From: Oreocharis arfaki
Taxonomy: Eukaryota; Chordata; Aves; Passeriformes; Paramythiidae
Assembly (NCBI GenBank): GCA_013398015.1
Contig: VZRR01004731.1
Span: 185,911-249,910 of the forward strand
Reading direction: 5' to 3'
Length of the DNA: 64,000 nucleotides
Part shown: positions 37,001 to 49,739 of the stretch, one piece after another
How the letters are laid out: the number at the start of each line of letters is the position of its first letter
Position numbering within the stretch: the first letter of the stretch is position 1
Notes under the pieces: model-generated
The model's database searches: none
What the model was told of the DNA's origin: nothing
What the model saw: only the letters and a program-made list of their open reading frames with translations
Position numbers and translations under genes: made by a program

Positions 37001-38864
37001 AACTAATGGAAGTTTTGCCTACATATTTCTTCCCCCACATGAAGGTCATCAGATGTTTGTGTGCCAAATGTGAGAATTGATGCCATCCTAATGAACTCTG
37101 AAAACATTTTCCTGTCAAAGCAAATAGAACAAGTTGACATCACTGATCCCAGCATCGACCAAAGAGGAAAAACAAACAAACCATCAGTTAAAAAACCAGA
37201 GAGGTTTTTGTGCTCTAAGTTCAAGGATGTGAGTCCAGCAGAGCAATGACAAAGGGGAGCATGGTGCAGATGACAAAAGGGTTACACTCACTGCAAAGGA
37301 AGTGGGTCCTGAGAAAAAAAAATTGCCTCAGCATCAAGGTCAGGAATATCTGGGCTCCCCCTTCTCCTACTATGTGGCACACGAGATCCCTTGTGTCTGA
37401 GCTGTGCTGGTTTATTACCTGTAGCATGTGCCACAGGCTAGGACCTGAGTGGAGAGTGAAACCTAGAACTAAGCCCTGTCAGAAGCTGCAAAATGATTAC
37501 TCTTATAAGCAAGCCAGCAGCTCTCAACTTGCCTACCATGAAACTTTTTCTCTCCTACTTAAGCTGCCTGAACTTGCAGCCTTCTCTTCCTCCATCTCCC
37601 AGGGGATCTCCCAAACCATCTAACCAAGTATAAACCATGGAATGGCAACCCTGCTACAACTGGATGTAAGCACAAAGGAAGAGTATCTTATAGCTAAGCT
37701 GCTAAATTGGGGTTTGGGAAATCCAGAGACATTTCTTCCTTCTAACACATGATTCCTCTCTGCCCCTTGGCAAACTCGTGAAGTCATTCCACATGGGAAA
37801 TAACCATACCTTCTGCTTTGCCTCTCCTGCTTGTTCAGAAATTTGGGACAGAGCTCATCTTGCTGTGCACTGTTTCTAGCAAAGAAATGTCGGACCACAA
37901 TCTCTCTAGGTAGCTTGGTGTGGTCAGTATACAACTAAAGCTAATTTTACCATTCACACAGCACAGGGCAAAAGACACAGACCTTCTGCAGAGTGCACAG
38001 TGGGTGTGCAAGCCTGGTGAAAGCAGGTAGATGCCAAGAACTGATGAAGTCCCAAAATTAATGTTTCTCCTCAGCTTCTCTGGCCATTTTGTGGAGGGGA
38101 TTTTTCACAGAAATTGCTATAAGATAGAGGTCCTGTTGAAAAGTACAGCATTAAATTTGGAAATAATGACAGAGGAACCAGACCAGAATTGAAAGGATGA
38201 TACATACTTTGTTGTCCTTACATCAAATACATTTCCACTTTATGTACTGTTTTAATTTCCAGTTCTCCCATGCTCACCCTGTGCCATCACCCATGTTTTC
38301 TGAACTGAAGGGTATTATCTCAGCTCCCATTTCTCCAAAAGTCAGTTCTAATCTCAGTCACTCTCCAGCCCTGCAGTTTTCCTTCTCCTTGACAAGCCTG
38401 ACCACTTAAATTTCCATCAGCTCAGACAACATTTGCTCACACCCCTTTCTGTTCCTATCTCATTTCTTCCCCTTCCAGTTTTTGTGATGCCATCATACAT
38501 CTATGCCAGCACACAGAGCATGCAGCAGCAGACATATAGATCCTGACTGCGTTCAGGAAAGGGGAAAGGTTGAAGTGAATAACACCCCGTGTATGAATGA
38601 TTTCCTTGCTTGCTATACTACAGTGAGCTGTGCTTTCATACACTGTGATGGATGTGAGTTATGGGTCACTCCCTCACTTGTGAAAATAAATGTACAACAC
38701 TTGCCAGTGGTTATACTGTATATTACAAAATTCTATCATTTGAGATTTATGCACTTAGCAGACCAATCACACAAACAATACAGGTCCACCACAACAGCTC
38801 TACTTCCAGGTTTTTTTCCCATTGAGACAGACAGACACACAATCACCCTTAGCTATAAAGTGGT
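34001..38864. other. Unique non-coding DNA, nothing recognised
   Basis: This long stretch has many short open frames on both strands (up to 151 codons at 38503-38958, plus) but none with a recognisable domain, start context plus splice pattern, or family match. A frame at 37061-37249 is hydrophilic and protein-like in composition but isolated. Minor direct repeats (gctgacagcaac / gctgtcagcaac near 36322-36350) look like chance or slippage. Confidence 0.6.
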
Positions 38865-38990
38865 GCTGCATTATACAGACGGGGACATTTTATGGACAAA
38901 GAGTTTATCATATCCAGAATTTGCCTTGGGTGCAGCAGACTTAGCATGTGTTAAGTAATGCTTAAGTGATTTGCTGAAGTGGCCTAATAG
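38865..38990 (-). repeat. Possible MIR/L2-like ancient repeat
   Basis: The plus strand reads cattatacagacggggacat, then acaaagagtttatc, then gaatttgccttgggtgcagc. This follows the order of the reverse complement of MIR ('CATTTTACAGATGGGGAAACTGAGGCACAGAGAG...AACTTGCCCAAGGTCACACAGC'). The match is diverged but in order over about 75 bases, so a minus-strand MIR-type remnant is plausible. It lies inside a 151-codon frame and is one reason to distrust that frame. Confidence 0.42.
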
Positions 38991-40309
38991 CACAAAACAC
39001 TCCTGGCTCTATTTGCTTATAAATACATTTCAAGGCACTGATTGAAGTCTGCAGCCCCCTAAATGGTCTGGGACCCAGTTATTTAAGAGATATCATCTCT
39101 CCTTATAAATTTTATGTGGTAATTGAGAACTGCCAGTTAATTTCTTTTCCTGGGTGGACAGTGGGATGTCTTAAACAGGAGATACATGAGCCCGGAACCT
39201 GCCCTCATCAGCCTTCAGATACAACAGTGCTCCAGAGGACTATTTCAAGGAGAAATATGGAGCTGGTCTCTTCAGCGTGACAAACATCAATTCATCTCTT
39301 GAATGATTTTTTACATCATGGATGTTAGAAACAGAAGGCTTGGCTGAGACTGGCCACGTGTTCAGAAAAGCTATTCCAGAAACCTTTTTCTCTTTCTCCC
39401 TTACACAGAACCAGTGTGAGGGTGCAAAATTCTCGCTCTTGCATGCACCACCTGTGCCACGAGGTTTGAGCTGCCTTTGCATCCAGGAAATGTCACCAGA
39501 GAGACTGCAAACCCTTGCTGATCTCACCTCCTGCAAGGCTCCCTTAAAATCCTCCGTGTCACTGGCACACCTTAGCTAATGAGAGTGTGTCCTGACCACG
39601 TGTATTTTATTTACAACCACGTGTTCCATTTCAGGTTCACTGGCACTGGCACAAGCTGCTGAAGCACTGGATGCCCTTATCTGCTTTTTTCAGGGAAACA
39701 GATACATAAAATACATAAGATAGAAAGTTTTTAAGATTAAATGCTACAAACACATTAAATTATATGTTCTTCATTCCTTTAAGGAACTCTTTTTCATGGC
39801 ATTCTGCTCCAAGTTTCCAAAATGATTTCTACTTCCATTCACATTTAGAAGCATTTAAAACACAGCAAAGAGGGAATGCATTAGTGGACAGAACTGGCCA
39901 CTGAGAGATCAGGCCTGACCCCCAGCCACTCCTGAACCTCAGCTGAGCCCACCCAGGGCAGGGCTGTACAGGCCCCTCCCCTACCAGCGGGGCCCCCAGC
40001 AGCAGGGAAAGATGATCATGGCATGACCTCTTCTCGAAACCAAAATACTGACACTTAGGACAACCAAGAATGAAAGCATTGCCTTCATCTCTGTTTCCAT
40101 GATGCCAGCAGACACTGCCTGGTCACCTTCTTGAGAGAAAGCTTGATTACCTGTCTCTTCAGGAAAGCGGCCCTGATGAGAAGGAACCAAGAAAGAAAAA
40201 TAGCCACCCACAAGCTAACAGCCTCAGTGGGTTGTTTTGCTGTTTGCTTTAGTTCACTGGCTTAAAAGGGTCAGTAACCCTCATCCTGAAGACCCTATTA
40301 GTTAAGTAG
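38991..40309. other. Unique non-coding DNA
   Basis: No exon or transposon was identified. A GC-richer patch at about 39895-40005 has no coding signature. Antisense-overlapping frames at 39240-39579 argue against coding. Confidence 0.6.
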
Positions 40310-40445
40310 CTTTGAGCAAAGCATATAATTAACCTTTGAAACTCACTGTAGCAGGATATCATTGAGGAAGCATATGAGAAAGATTTTATTTTTGTTAAAA
40401 ATGACTGTATATAGGCAACTCTAAGGACACAAATATCAGCGTTTT
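40310..40445 (+). mobile_element. Ancient CR1-type LINE fragment (end of ORF2)
   Basis: The run cctttgaaactcactgtagc, aggatatcattgaggaagc, ttaaaaatgactgtatatag matches, in order, the old CR1 motif 'TGGAACTCACTGCCACAGGATATCATTGAGGC...AAAAAGGGACTGGATATTTATATGG'. That motif encodes the WN-x-LP-x-x-VV style end of the reverse-transcriptase protein. Divergence is much greater than in the other CR1 copies of the window, and no 3' tail is seen. The orientation is plus. Confidence 0.58.
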
Positions 40446-43400
40446 CACTACAGAGAATTCACTGGCTACAGCCACAAAACACTGTGCTTCTGGGACTCAA
40501 GAATAAACAAAGCCAGGGACTAAATAAATTCTTCACGCACCTAAATGGTAGCTGAACAAAATGGGCAAAACCAGTGAGATGAATCCAGACTGCCCAGAGC
40601 CTTCAAGAAAGTACCACTCTCAGAGGCAGGCATAGTAACTACAGTTGGTGAATGGATACTTGACCTATTCCATCACGTCAAATTTTGTGTCCAGCTCTTT
40701 CCTTCACGTTCACTCACTTTCTGGCTCCTATGTGACGGCCTTTCACAACCTTAGAATGATTAACCTAATGTACATAAACCCAGGCTGACCACAAAGACCT
40801 AACAGGCAAGTTGAAAGTAATACACATGCAGAGAAGATTTTAAAGAATCAGGAACCAACTGAAAGCATTTTGTTTCACTGTGCAGGAGACTCAAATGGCT
40901 TCTGCTAAGAAGGACCCAAGTGACAAACCTGCCTGAGAATGACATCCTTCAAGTGACTTCTATCATATTTAGAAAAACTGCAAAATCCCTGGGTTAGAGG
41001 GACAGCGCAGCAGACAGGAGACATGAGATACTTGGAATGCACTGACATTTGGAGTACTTTGAAGCAGTAAGACTCACAACTCTCCCCCAATACAAGGAAG
41101 GTCTGAAATGTGCAGCGCGTGCTGAACCATCAGCATTCTGGCAGCGAGTGAGTGGTAAGGATCTGTGCAGACAGGATGCCATAAATTCTCCTATTTTGTT
41201 ACCATTAGTATAAAAATAATCAAGAGAACATATCTTTAGCACTGCTGGGTGAACTTAGAAGAGATGTAGAAATCGTGTATCATTAGAAATCTCGTGTCAT
41301 GTAACTAACTAACTAACACAGGGCTCTATTCTCATCCTGGATCCCTTCACATCCATCAATCCATTCCAGCTTTGAACAGGTAAGCCTTTAGATTTGATCC
41401 AAAGGATGTTCACAAGCTAAAAAAAAAAAATAAATTGTCGTTTTGACTTTAACTCTCCTCAATTCAAAGCCAAAATGTCGTGTGTAGTGGTGCGGAAAAA
41501 ACCCAAACCTCAACAAAAGCCCCTACAGCCCCATGGAACACAGAAAGAGAAACTATGCTGTGAGTTCTGACATTAATAAAAACATAAATGGATTGATTCT
41601 AGAGAATTTATTGAATAAAATTTAGTTAGGGTCCTTTTGTTTTCTTTTAACGATTGCACACCACTTAATTTTTATGAGCTCGATTATGCCTTTAAGGCAC
41701 ATTCCAGCAGAGGGCTGAGGTGAAAAAGCCTCTCCAGGGAGGATGCAGCAGAAGGAAAAGCCTCTGGGATGTGCAGGAGTTCAGCTAATCCTTTCTAGGC
41801 ATGTGTTCAGCATTACCTACTCGCAGCTTTTGCACTTCCCAGTGGAAAAGCAAATCTGTGGGCCAGTGGCTATGAAGTTTCTGCCTCCTTCAGCCCACTG
41901 TGCCCAGGTATGAGAGGGGCTGACCTAAGATGCCAGGCCTAACATCTGCTGGCTTTTTTTGTGAACAAGTTATTCAACTCAGGGACCCAGTCCCATCACC
42001 AAACCCCGAAACTCCTCAGGAAGGATGGAGATCATGCACCTCCTGTATTCCAAGGCAGCCAATGCTGGCAAGTTCATAAAAACTCTACATTTCTCGCTCT
42101 AGAGAATGTATTGGGACTTAAAATATTTAAAACACATAGCTCAGACCTGAGAATGAATTGGTCCTCTCACCTGCCCAAGAGACCAGTCGTAACTAACACT
42201 GAAGGTCTGAAGCTCTTTGACCCCAAGGCTCCTGTACCTCAATCTCTTGATAAGCAGGTGCTGCTCCTTCCACTTCACCTGCCAACTTAGCAGACTGTTC
42301 ACTTCCTCAGCACAACAAGCTTTTAGCAACTGGAAAGAAAACCCACTAGAAGTGGTATAAAACATTGTTCAAAGTGTTTGGGATCCTTGAAACGACTTCA
42401 AAGCAAATTCCACCAGGTGCTAAAACAATTCCAGTTCCTCAAATGCAGCTTCCCTCTCCTTAGTGCTCTTGCATACTGAAATGTTCACGCATGTTTCCAG
42501 CAATTAGGTACAAGTCCTTGCTTTATCCATGAATGCAAAAACATTTCCTTCAGACTCACTTTGAGAAAGAATTTTGGAGTCCTAAAATGCAGCGTGCACC
42601 ACCTGGGCTTCCCAGGGTCTACCATCACAGTGCCTGCAGCAAACAATCAGGCCCAGGTCTGTGCAGCAACTACCACCCCAGCCCTTCTGGGGAACAGGTG
42701 CTGGTCCTGCTTCCCGAGAGGTGCCACAAGCCACAGCCAGTTTCCGAAGCGGTTCAGGTGTCAGCACAGCTTCTCCAGAGCAGCATCCTCAGCTGCTGAA
42801 GGCTGCCTGACTCTCTAGTTGGGGCACCTTGGGGTGAGCACGCATAGCCTGTGGTGTGAGGGCAGCGCAGGGACAGACATACTGCTTGTGTTCCAGGACT
42901 GCTCCGGCTGAGCTGCCCCACATCCTCTCCTGCTCCCCTTGTCTGTGTACACAGGCGTTGTGTGTGTTGGGCATTCAGTCCATGTTCTCCTTCTTTTTGC
43001 CCCCATCTTCCCTCTCTTTTGTGTCCCAGTCAAACATCATATTACAAGGAGTGTTTGGAAAGGTAAAAAACATCAACCTGGGCAGATCAGCTGGGGAAAT
43101 TCCAGCTGAATTTAGAAACAGAAAAGACTTCCCAGCCCCTAGACTGAGAATGAATGAGAAATGCCCATATTTACGGTTAATTCCTACAAACCCTTTACTG
43201 TCCTGCCGATACAGATCAGCAGCACCCTGCATCCCACCGCCCCGGTGAGAAGCTGTCCCGATGGTCCCCAGCAGGGCTGCGTGCAGCTCGCAGCGCTGCC
43301 ACCCAGGAGGGCTCCTCCAAGATGAGGGATAAAGGAACAGCAGGGCTGATACTGTGTCTAATGTGGCACAAGGTTCCCTCGGCACAACGCGCCCCAGCTA

Positions 43401-43559
43401 ATGAACGCACTGCCCCAAGTGCAAACAAGCCAGGAAAGGTTCTGTTTTCAAAGCAAACGTATTGCACTTCAATGGAGATTTTTTTCCCTCTAAAAAGTTT
43501 TAATATACACACTAAATTAAGCTTGAGAAAAGGGGACATTTCATCTTTAATCTATTTAC
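40446..43559. other. Unique non-coding DNA with a GC-richer patch
   Basis: Sequence between about 42570 and 43420 is GC-richer, so chance open frames are longer there (up to 136 codons). They overlap on both strands and in several frames, and I recognise none. A (TAAC)4 run lies at about 41302-41317 and an A run at about 41420-41430. No transposon was identified. Confidence 0.58.
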
Positions 43560-43990
43560 TTCTGAATATTTAACATACAATTCTGGCACCAATCACCAGA
43601 TTTAACTGGAAAATTACTCACTAATCTGTTTGCTTATTTGGAATAATTGGGTAGGCTGCCAGGGAAGAGGATTTCCTACCCTGTTTAATATCTCAGTTAG
43701 TAGTCCAATTTCAGCTTGGCGGCATAATTACTCTGACAGAGCTGTAGCCACAGGGCCTGTGAGTGGGGCTGCTTTTTAAACCGTAAATTATGGAGGATTA
43801 GCATTTATGAATTTTAAATCAGGGCTGTGGTAGGAGACACTAAAGCTGCTTAGAGCTTGCAAACCACTGCATTCAATCACCAGTCATTAACACATTCCTT
43901 CCCAGGACTTTCTGCAATCACGTCTAATAAAAAGGTATTTTCTAATTTGCTTTAAAATTTTGCGGCTCTGTGTCTCCACAGTGTAGCACC
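43560..43990. promoter_or_regulatory. Candidate conserved non-coding regulatory element
   Basis: A non-repetitive block with evenly mixed composition, dense homeodomain/POU-like words (attagcatttatgaatttta, gcataattactctgac, ccgtaaattatgg) and no open frame. This resembles vertebrate developmental enhancers in texture. The claim rests on pattern only. Cross-species alignment would settle it. Confidence 0.28.
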
Positions 43991-46673
43991 AGGGATAAGG
44001 AGATGCACTTTCCAGGAAAAAAAGGGCCACAATTGAATTTGACCCTGGTTTACCACCCACATAAGATGTTAAAGGGGCTATCTCCTCTGCTTAAGCCCTA
44101 CCATTTCTTCTACCAGATGGATAACACGTGGCTTGATCCCCACTGAAACAATTTAAAAAATTAAAAACTGCTGAAAATCAGAGCCGTGATGTGGCTGATT
44201 GGCAGAGATCTGAACTCTGCCAGCCCCCGTAGCTCAGGAGCTTTTGGCTTGTGAGCTCTCCACTGTTGTGTTTGCCTGTCAGGCTCACGATGAATCATTA
44301 TGGGGTAAATCCTTCCTTTGATGTAGGCATGTAACTTCTTTTAAGGCCAATGAGAGTTATGTACATGCACTGAGGGCAGAATATTTCATGCCCTGAAGAA
44401 GTCTTAGGGAAAAAACCTGCCAAAAATCACACCGCTTTGAACTTCGAAGTTGCTCCACTTGGGAGTCTAAAGAGCTCTGAAGCCGTAAGACATGCATCCA
44501 AATGCAAATGCTGAGCCCTTCTTCCTCCTAAACATGTGCATCTCTCCCTCTGTGAGCCTACAATTCAGCAAGGGGTTTGAGCTTGTCCTTCACACGACCC
44601 TTTCAAAGACCAAAGGCACACACAGGAAACCTACGATTTCTACACCGAGAGTTTTCACGTATTAAATTTTGTCTACATATGTTAATAAAAATGCATAGAT
44701 ATATAGAGTCTCCGACCAAAAAACAGGAGACACGAGTGAAAGTTATATGCAACAAAACAAGAAAAGAGGGAAAAGGTGGCAAATTGGGCAGAGCAAAAGT
44801 TGATCCAGCGCCTGTCACTAAAACCTGACAAAAACCCAGGCAGTTTAAAAGGGAGCCTAAGCGAACTCCTCCCACAGTATCCCCGTGCAATTAGCCCAGA
44901 AACTCAGAAGAGCTCTGCGCTCTCAAAGCCACCTCCGGGAAGGGGCAGACGGAATTCCCCGGATTGTTCAGCCACGGGGATTTGTGCACCCTCCTCAGAG
45001 TCACTCAGCATTGACCTCTGACACAAGCAGGATACCAGCTGATGATGCATTACGCTGCAATCAACAGTGCTATTCACTGAAGCAACCAGATGATTTAAGA
45101 TTCCCAAACCTCATTGAAAGTCGTTGGAAATTAGGCACTTTGAAAAGTCGACACTTTTGAAAATGCCTTTTAATCTCCTAAATTACTCATGCTTTTGAAA
45201 ACTTTACTCATGCTAAGTACTTTGGGGGCCTCAGTCAGTGAAAGCTAAACTGAAAGACGCTAAGGAAGGACCATTTAGACAGAGCCCTGCTCAGCCCTTA
45301 TCTCTCCTCTATCCTCCCGGCAACAATAGACAGAAGGAAAAGGGAGCTCTTGGCAACACGAGCCCTGTGCCAAGAATTAGTCTGACAGAGTGGCAGGTCC
45401 CCAGACCCTATTAAGGCTACTCACACAGATGGATTTTCTTCCCTACTGCACCCTGAGTAGGCTTTTTCTAGCTGACCTCCTTCCTCTGAAGGCTGAGTGG
45501 TACTGCCACTTCGCCCCAAACTGCAAGAAAGATGCAGCCTTTGCTGCCACAGGAAGAACAATTTGATCACTCCTTAAACAGTGCAAACTGCTCATATGTC
45601 AGGAACCAGCTCCATGCATTGCTCCTCCTTCTAACCTCTCCTTGCCTCTACATAGCTGAAAAGCATTTCCTAGTTCTGCTTTCTGATTGCACCACAGCAT
45701 TCTCGCTGATTATTGTGTGTGCTCTCTGGGTGTATGCAGACAACAAGGTGGCAAATGTTCCTAGAGCAGGGGAGAAGCAGCAGCATCTGTTTAGTATTCA
45801 GAATCTGAGAGGTTCTTCTGAGTAGTTTTTGTCCCTTTGAGAAGCAGTTAAGGGCAAGGAACGAGTGCACACCGGTGACCAGAATGAAATCCCCCCCAGA
45901 GTATAAATATGAGACTTATTCAGTGCTGTTTGTTTAGATCATGAATTGGGACTTCAGGAGGTGGCAAGGCCTTGATGTGGAGCTGTGCCTGAGCCTGGTG
46001 CATGTCAGGACTCACCTGGTCCCTAAGAAACTAAAGCAGTGCCCAGCCTCTAACTATGTGGGCTATTCTCCTGAGCCCAGAGTTCAGTGACCCTCCCGCA
46101 CCTTATCTAAAACATCTCTTCAAACACACTCATCCATGTCGTCTATCATACTGTGGGAGGGGACAGAGGCACATTACAAGGAACTGGGAAAAAAGCCCAT
46201 TTCAGTGGCTGGGCATTGTTTGGAAAAGCACCAAACAGCAGGACATTCCCCAAAGGGCTGTTCGAGTTGGCTTTGGGAGCGTTGCTGTGATCTCTGCAGA
46301 GACAACATAAGGGCTACAACAGAGGCCAGATTCAAAACCCTGACAATCAAAGTCTGAAAGGAAAAAACCCAAACAATTTAGACTCAACTCACACAGCATC
46401 TCTAAGAAGCTTCAATCCCTCCGCATTTGGGCAAAGAGCTAGGGCACTTTCTTATTCTCCTCTGTACTATGCAGTTGCCTCAAAATGTTGGCTGCAGCCA
46501 GAAGTTCCATTTTAGTCCCCATAAATCAAAGGAAGTGGAATATCCTCTACATTTAATGTTTACATTTCTTATCCCACTGGGTTTTTCTCTATGGCCCTGA
46601 AAGTACCTCAAAACTTGCAAAAGGAGAAAAACTTCTTCTGCCAAGGCAAGGGGCAGGGGAAGAAGTTGCACAA
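43991..46673. other. Unique non-coding DNA
   Basis: No gene called. The plus frame 44776-45021 looks protein-like near its end (rich in S, P, R), but the upstream acceptor is weak and nothing similar is known to me. The texture of 44140-44400 is again enhancer-like, without stronger evidence. Confidence 0.58.
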
Positions 46674-46713
46674 CATATATATGTATACATATATATATAT
46701 ACACACACACACA
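46674..46713. repeat. Compound TA/CA microsatellite
   Basis: (TA)n with TG/TAC interruptions passes directly into (AC)n at about 46700-46713. It is expected to vary in length between individuals. Confidence 0.9.
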
Positions 46714-48892
46714 AGTGGCTGATAAAACTTTGACTTGGAAATCTCTCTTCAGTAGGCTTAATATGCTTCCTCTGCCTGAGAAATGTATAATGTATAAAGC
46801 AATGCTGCCTGCCTCCTTCCAAAGCCACCTGAACAATCTCCTTTCATTGGCCACGGGGCTTTACAAGCAGCTCCTTTGTACAACCAGGTGGCTCGGCATA
46901 TGGCCTCACTTTTCTGCCTCTGCAACCAGGAGCATTTTAGACCTTTTATAACTTTAGCTCTAAAAGGTTGGTTGCTGGCAAACAGAGCCACCCCCATTTC
47001 CTCTGACACAGGAGAGGATCCACCATTGTTCTGAGTCCCTCTCAAAGCTGTACCAAGACTGAATCCTTCTCACCTTGATTGGGAAAATGTCCAATGAGAT
47101 GCTGTGGACAAGAGCATCTTAAGATGATGCATTTGCTCTTAGCCAGTTATACTGAGTACAGTATCAGTAGCAAAACTCTAAAAATCCTCCAGCATACATT
47201 GTTTAGTTGTGAAGGGAAAGATGGACAGTGAGTAATTTGGTGATTGCCACTAGCAACTAAATGTTCTTCTACCTGAAGGAAAAATAAAAGGCTGCTGCAT
47301 GCAGACTGGTAGTATGAGCTACATAGAGTACAACACTTGACAGGCTCAGAACCTGTATAACTTCACAGTTTTGCAAACTGTAGCCTTGTAGCACTAGTAA
47401 GAAGGGAGATGAGATCTCATGTTGCTGTACTAAAGGAGCAAGAACCAGTTTAGCTCATCTCAGCCACCCAGAGCAGCAAGCCTTGGTGGCCGGGGAAGAC
47501 AGGTGATATCCGTCTGCAGAGTTCCAAACACAGAATCATTCAGAGCACCTTACTGCCAGCAGCTCTACAGACCACCGTGCACTGGCCCCTCAAGTCCTGC
47601 TTCATGATGCTGTGAAACCAAGTGCTTCCCATTGGTTTTTATCACGCTTTTGGTCTCACGGCACATGGCAAAATTGCCATCCCAAAATGATGCAGCATGC
47701 TCTATACTTTGCCGTAACCTTTCAGTTCATGTGTGAATTTCCCTTATGTCTATGAAGCCATGAACCTGATGAACACCAGCTGAGACTATTTTCATTATTG
47801 CTAAGGGGATAGCTAACGAGTCAAAGCACACAAGCCATTTCTCATATACAGCTTGATATACCTATATACTGTAAGAGAGCATAATCCCATGAAGCCCAAG
47901 TTTAAAAATATTTCTCTCATTGGAAAACACACGGGACTCATCGCTGAAAAATTTACTGGTCAGGGTTGTAGATCAGCAGAAATTCTGTGAGACAAGAGAT
48001 CAATGATCACGCTACCTAATCACACCCTGGGCAGCAAAAGCCTCTGTCCTACAGGCACTGGAGTCACAGGAGAAGTTTTGCAATGGTTTGGCTGTGCCTG
48101 TTGCATGACAGAAAAGGAAGGACAAAGTTGATGTGAGTCCCGGGAGAACGACCAAGCAAGGTTAGAAGGAGACCATACAGATACCACTGCACAGGGTCAC
48201 ATCTCAGATGTGCCTTACTGAAATGTTAAAACTCTTCAGGACACCTTTGTATTGCTGTAAGTGGTTGAACGCCTCCCTCTGCTTCCTGGTTTAACCTGGG
48301 GAAAAGCTGCTGAGGAAGGGAGAAGAGGCATCAGCTCAGAGGATCTCGCACAGAGAGATGCTGCAGTAAAAGCCTTTGAGCTACATTTTCTATAAAGGGC
48401 TCAGTGCATATATTTAGGAAGTTGGACTCTGCAAGAAATTAACAAGTTTCTACCATGCTCAGATGGAAAAAAACACTTCAGCTGCAAAAACAATATCTCC
48501 CTTATGTACCTCCTTGTACATAACAGACAATTTCTCCCACAGGCAAGCTGAGAGAACTATAAGGTCTTTTTCCCCTTGCCAATGTCTGCCAGATGGTACC
48601 AACCCAGATACTCCCAGGCACTGGAAATACACTGCTGAAGGAACTGTTCCTATGGGAAGGGGAGTGTAGAGTATGTAAATAAGGTCTCTGGAGGGGTCCA
48701 ACTCCAGCATCACTCCCTGAGCATCAGAAGACAGCGGGGCACTCTCTCTGCTCTTCCTAAATCTGCTGCTGTTAGTAAGAACATCTACATTGTAAAGCTC
48801 AAAAAATCCTCCCTTAGTCTTCCAACCTTCAAAACACAAGAGGGCAACTTCTAGATTTCATATTAAAACTGATTTATCACACCAAAAGGATC
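46714..48892. other. Unique non-coding DNA, nothing recognised
   Basis: No repeat family or exon was identified. Open frames are short except one of 126 codons on the minus strand (48839-48459), which has no recognised domain and is overlapped by a plus-strand frame. Confidence 0.6.
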
Positions 48893-48972
48893 CTGAGTCA
48901 GATCCACAGCTGGCATGACTGACTTCAGCGCAGTAGACTGATTTCTACTGCCTGAGGATCAGCTCCTCCACA
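48893..48972. repeat. Old palindromic MITE-like repeat (ACAGCTGG type)
   Basis: The left arm is cagatccacagctggcatga, the centre tgacttcagcgcagtagact, and the right arm gatttctactgcctgaggat. This is the decayed form of the sauropsid palindrome 'CAGATCCTCAGCTGGTGTAAATC...TGACTTCAATGG...GATTTACACCAGCTGAGGATC'. The arms pair imperfectly as an inverted repeat. The exact family is named only from memory. Confidence 0.6.
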
Positions 48973-49739
48973 GTTAGTGACATCTCAATTTCCTTTTTAA
49001 TAAGCAACAGGCCCTGTTATAATGGGATATGTGGAAGGAGAGATGTAAAAGCTTATAATGTGAAAATTGATTATCATGTACTTCAGACTATTTCCTGCTG
49101 TGCCCTTTGTTTTGGTATGCGTGTTTCATTTCATTACTCCGAGCTGTTCACCGTCTCTGAAACACACTATGAAATACATTAATTATCTCATTATCTTTGG
49201 GGCAAAACCTTCAGTCCTTCTTAAAAACCATATTCACTCAAAACCTTCTTTGGGTTCATTAGGGATTCTGAGTGTGATGAGAGAGGACAGGACTGCAGAT
49301 ACATCACAGCACACACCAGATAAGATTTTGGTTCTGTTTGTGCTTCTGTCACTTAAAATACAGGGAAAAAAACCCAACCTAATACCACAGCTCAGTGTAG
49401 GTTTCCCTTTTGTTTAAAAATGCTCAAAATAAAATTGCTCTCAAGTTCCCAACTCATATGGCAGAGTGAACCCGTAAGAACTTTTCAAGGCTTAGTAATA
49501 AACTTCCAAAATAGAGGAGAAGGGAAATGACAGGTAACTTTACTAATAGCCCTACCAGAAGGTGCCACAGAAATATGGCAATGTCAGCATCCTGAATTAG
49601 CCTCTATATCAGATAAAAATAATATAATACTTTTATTTTCATGAATAAATCTTAATTAAGAAAATGTCTTCTCAAAGCATAAAGCAGAGGAAGGTAGAAA
49701 AAAAAATCTCCACAAAAACCTGTGTCACACACTCTCACA
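48973..49739. other. Unique non-coding DNA
   Basis: AT-leaning sequence. The plus frame of 116 codons at 49067-49417 is hydrophobic early on but has no recognised family and no splice context. Confidence 0.55.

Noticed and set aside
37061..37249. 62-codon hydrophilic plus-strand frame
   Set aside because: Protein-like composition but isolated, with an open frame antisense to it, no splice context and no known relative.
38503..38958. 151-codon plus-strand frame
   Set aside because: No family resemblance; the distal part overlaps a MIR/L2-like remnant. Probably chance.
42533..43539. Cluster of overlapping open frames on both strands
   Set aside because: Higher GC lowers stop frequency here. 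The frames conflict with each other and none carries a recognised motif.
44776..45021. 81-codon plus-strand frame rich in Ser, Pro and Arg near its end
   Set aside because: The potential acceptor (ctcccacag) has only a weak pyrimidine tract, and I recognise no similar protein.
47525..47560. Possible CR1 start at cacagaatcattcagagc
   Set aside because: The following bases do not match CR1 beyond the first dozen.
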